A stretch of 64,000 nucleotides of DNA from Candidatus Bathyarchaeota archaeon. GTDB taxonomy: Archaea > Thermoproteota > Bathyarchaeia > Bathyarchaeales > Bathycorpusculaceae. Shown one piece after another: positions 63,140 to 64,000 of this stretch. The notes below the pieces were generated by a model. The model made no database searches and was not told where the DNA came from. It saw only the letters and a list, made by a program, of their open reading frames with translations. A program made the position numbers and the translations under genes. Positions within the stretch are counted from its first letter, which is position 1. Each line of letters begins with the position of its first letter. The stretch is from positions 1-64,000 of the forward strand of contig JAOAIX010000008.1 in the NCBI GenBank assembly GCA_026414485.1. Reading direction: 5' to 3'.

Positions 63140-64000
63140 TTAGGCAACTAAGTCAGCTAAATCCACACTGTACGCATAAACCTGTTTCAAAAAAGCAGTT
63201 ACTGCCAACGTCTGAGGTATAACTGCCAAAGATTTCTCATCAGCTGATTTTTCAATACTTGCAGAAAGAAGTTCAATTTTTTTGCGGATTTGCCTTACGT
63301 TCTCAGCTAAAGAGATATCTTTATTCACAAAAGCTTTTAATGCTTGTTCATGAGCTTCGTAGCAGAGTAGCTGTAAATCACACAGTAACTTTCTTAACTC
63401 CTCTGAAGGCCGCGTATTATTCAACTCTAAAGTTTTCTGGGCAATCTGCACGCAGGCATCACCCATGTTTTCCACCAAATTGGCAGCTAATCGATAATCT
63501 AAGCATTCAATGGGAGTTAAACCAAGCTTCCCACTTAACTCAGAGTTCTGTAGAATCGTACGCAGAATACGAACCAAAAGAAAATAGAGTCTGTTGTTCT
63601 CATCATCTCTTGCTATTACACTCTTAGCAAGTTGATGGTCAGCAGTAACGAACGCAGTCACAGAGTCCCGATGCATACCTGCTACTATGGTATAATTACG
63701 GCGCAAAATTTTGTCAGGTGGAAAACCAGACGGTTCCAGTAAACACTGTAAAACAATTTGAGAATATGTTTCCTCAACAATTTCAAGACCAATCAAAGAA
63801 CCTACTGTAGTTTTAACTGCGTTCCGAACTTCAACGCCAATTTGTTCTTTAGTCTCAATACGGATTATATCTGATCCTAAAAGATATTGCCCAATAATTT
63901 CACGTCCCAAATAGGGACCAACCTCTAAGGTGGCAACCTTGGGTTCAGGTTCAGAGTTATACCAAGGGTCAATAGTAAGTCGTCCATCGTTTGTTTGACT
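63140..64000 (-). CDS. AbrB-PhoU phosphate uptake regulator-like protein (5' end outside window)
   Basis: The frame is open to the right edge, so the N-terminus is missing. A SpoVT/AbrB-like swapped-hairpin domain (IDPWYNSE...LEVGPYLGREIIGQYLLGSDIIRIE) comes first, then a PhoU-like helical bundle of about 200 residues: AGMHRDSVTAFVTADHQLAK, ECLDYRLAANLVENMGDACVQIAQ, YEAHEQALKAFVNKDISLAE. Proteins of this build are annotated as archaeal PhoU regulators and are thought to link phosphate transport and DNA binding. An internal TTG at 63910 lies within the AbrB-like part, so the true start is outside the window. Confidence 0.87.
   Translation of the reverse strand, partial: SQTNDGRLTIDPWYNSEPEPKVATLEVGPYLGREIIGQYLLGSDIIRIETKEQIGVEVRNAVKTTVGSLIGLEIVEETYSQIVLQCLLEPSGFPPDKILRRNYTIVAGMHRDSVTAFVTADHQLAKSVIARDDENNRLYFLLVRILRTILQNSELSGKLGLTPIECLDYRLAANLVENMGDACVQIAQKTLELNNTRPSEELRKLLCDLQLLCYEAHEQALKAFVNKDISLAENVRQIRKKIELLSASIEKSADEKSLAVIPQTLAVTAFLKQVYAYSVDLADLVA

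Overview
The window reads as a piece of an archaeal chromosome, most likely from the TACK group and plausibly a Bathyarchaeia (MCG) lineage. The archaeal call is firm. There is TFB, Rpo11 (RpoL), Alba, Csl4, Gar1, Dph2, endonuclease Q, the ribosomal proteins L7Ae, S28e, L24e, L40e and L10e, two intron-bearing tRNA genes, and TATA-type promoters with both leaderless and Shine-Dalgarno-led starts. The Bathyarchaeia assignment is an inference from gene mix and style (surface PQQ-propeller protein, bacterial-type GAPDH, small zinc-ribbon proteins). No CRISPR array, insertion sequence, integrase or phage gene is visible.

Layout. 1-2.5 kb: the 3' part of an FMN-type glutamate synthase and a TrmB-like regulator broken by an in-frame TGA. 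2.6-5.3 kb: a membrane-anchored PQQ-propeller surface protein. 5.5-7.8 kb: a gap-pgk operon. 8.2-11.9 kb: an alpha-glucan cluster (GH57 amylase, small winged helix, half-length and full-length glycosyltransferases). 12-20 kb: a CDF metal transporter, TldE/TldD, endonuclease Q, two secreted proteins built from one repeated domain, and a radical SAM enzyme. 20-28 kb: AmrS-type radical SAM and a compact eight-gene histidine operon (hisGDCBHAFI). 28-46 kb: mostly information processing, with initiator tRNA, L7Ae-S28e-L24e, Gar1-TFB, DUF116, L40e, an Lrp regulator, Csl4-Rpo11, AspRS, a KH protein, Alba, an RNA methylase, Dph2, PEP synthase-L10e, dCMP deaminase, a THUMP methyltransferase, PyrE and tRNA-Ser(CGA). 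46-50.4 kb: a CheB-CheR-PAS-histidine kinase and its REC-PAS partner. 50.6-60 kb: NADP isocitrate dehydrogenase, an unusual radical SAM/SPASM fusion, an MgtE-like transporter operon with two PhoU-TrkA_C proteins, a zinc-ribbon gene, small membrane proteins and S-adenosylhomocysteine hydrolase. 60-64 kb: a split COG0645/COG2187 kinase pair around a PHP phosphoesterase, a 32-residue protein, and a PhoU protein cut by the right edge.

Metabolism in the window is central: gluconeogenesis/glycolysis (PpsA, Pgk, Gap), alpha-glucan turnover, histidine and pyrimidine synthesis, isocitrate oxidation and the methyl cycle.

Points most worth a second look: (i) two genes whose coding frame has no ATG, GTG or TTG upstream of the conserved N-terminus (endonuclease Q, apparent ATC start, and a zinc-ribbon gene, apparent ATA/ATC start), both behind a GGAGG; (ii) an initiator tRNA with a textbook 22-nt bulge-helix-bulge intron; (iii) a radical SAM/SPASM enzyme fused to an ATC-hydrolase-like domain; (iv) a secreted repeat family of unknown function; (v) a possible C/D box RNA; (vi) two lesions, a nonsense codon in the TrmB gene and a one-base frameshift in a coiled-coil gene. 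All calls come from reading the sequence; none was checked against a database.
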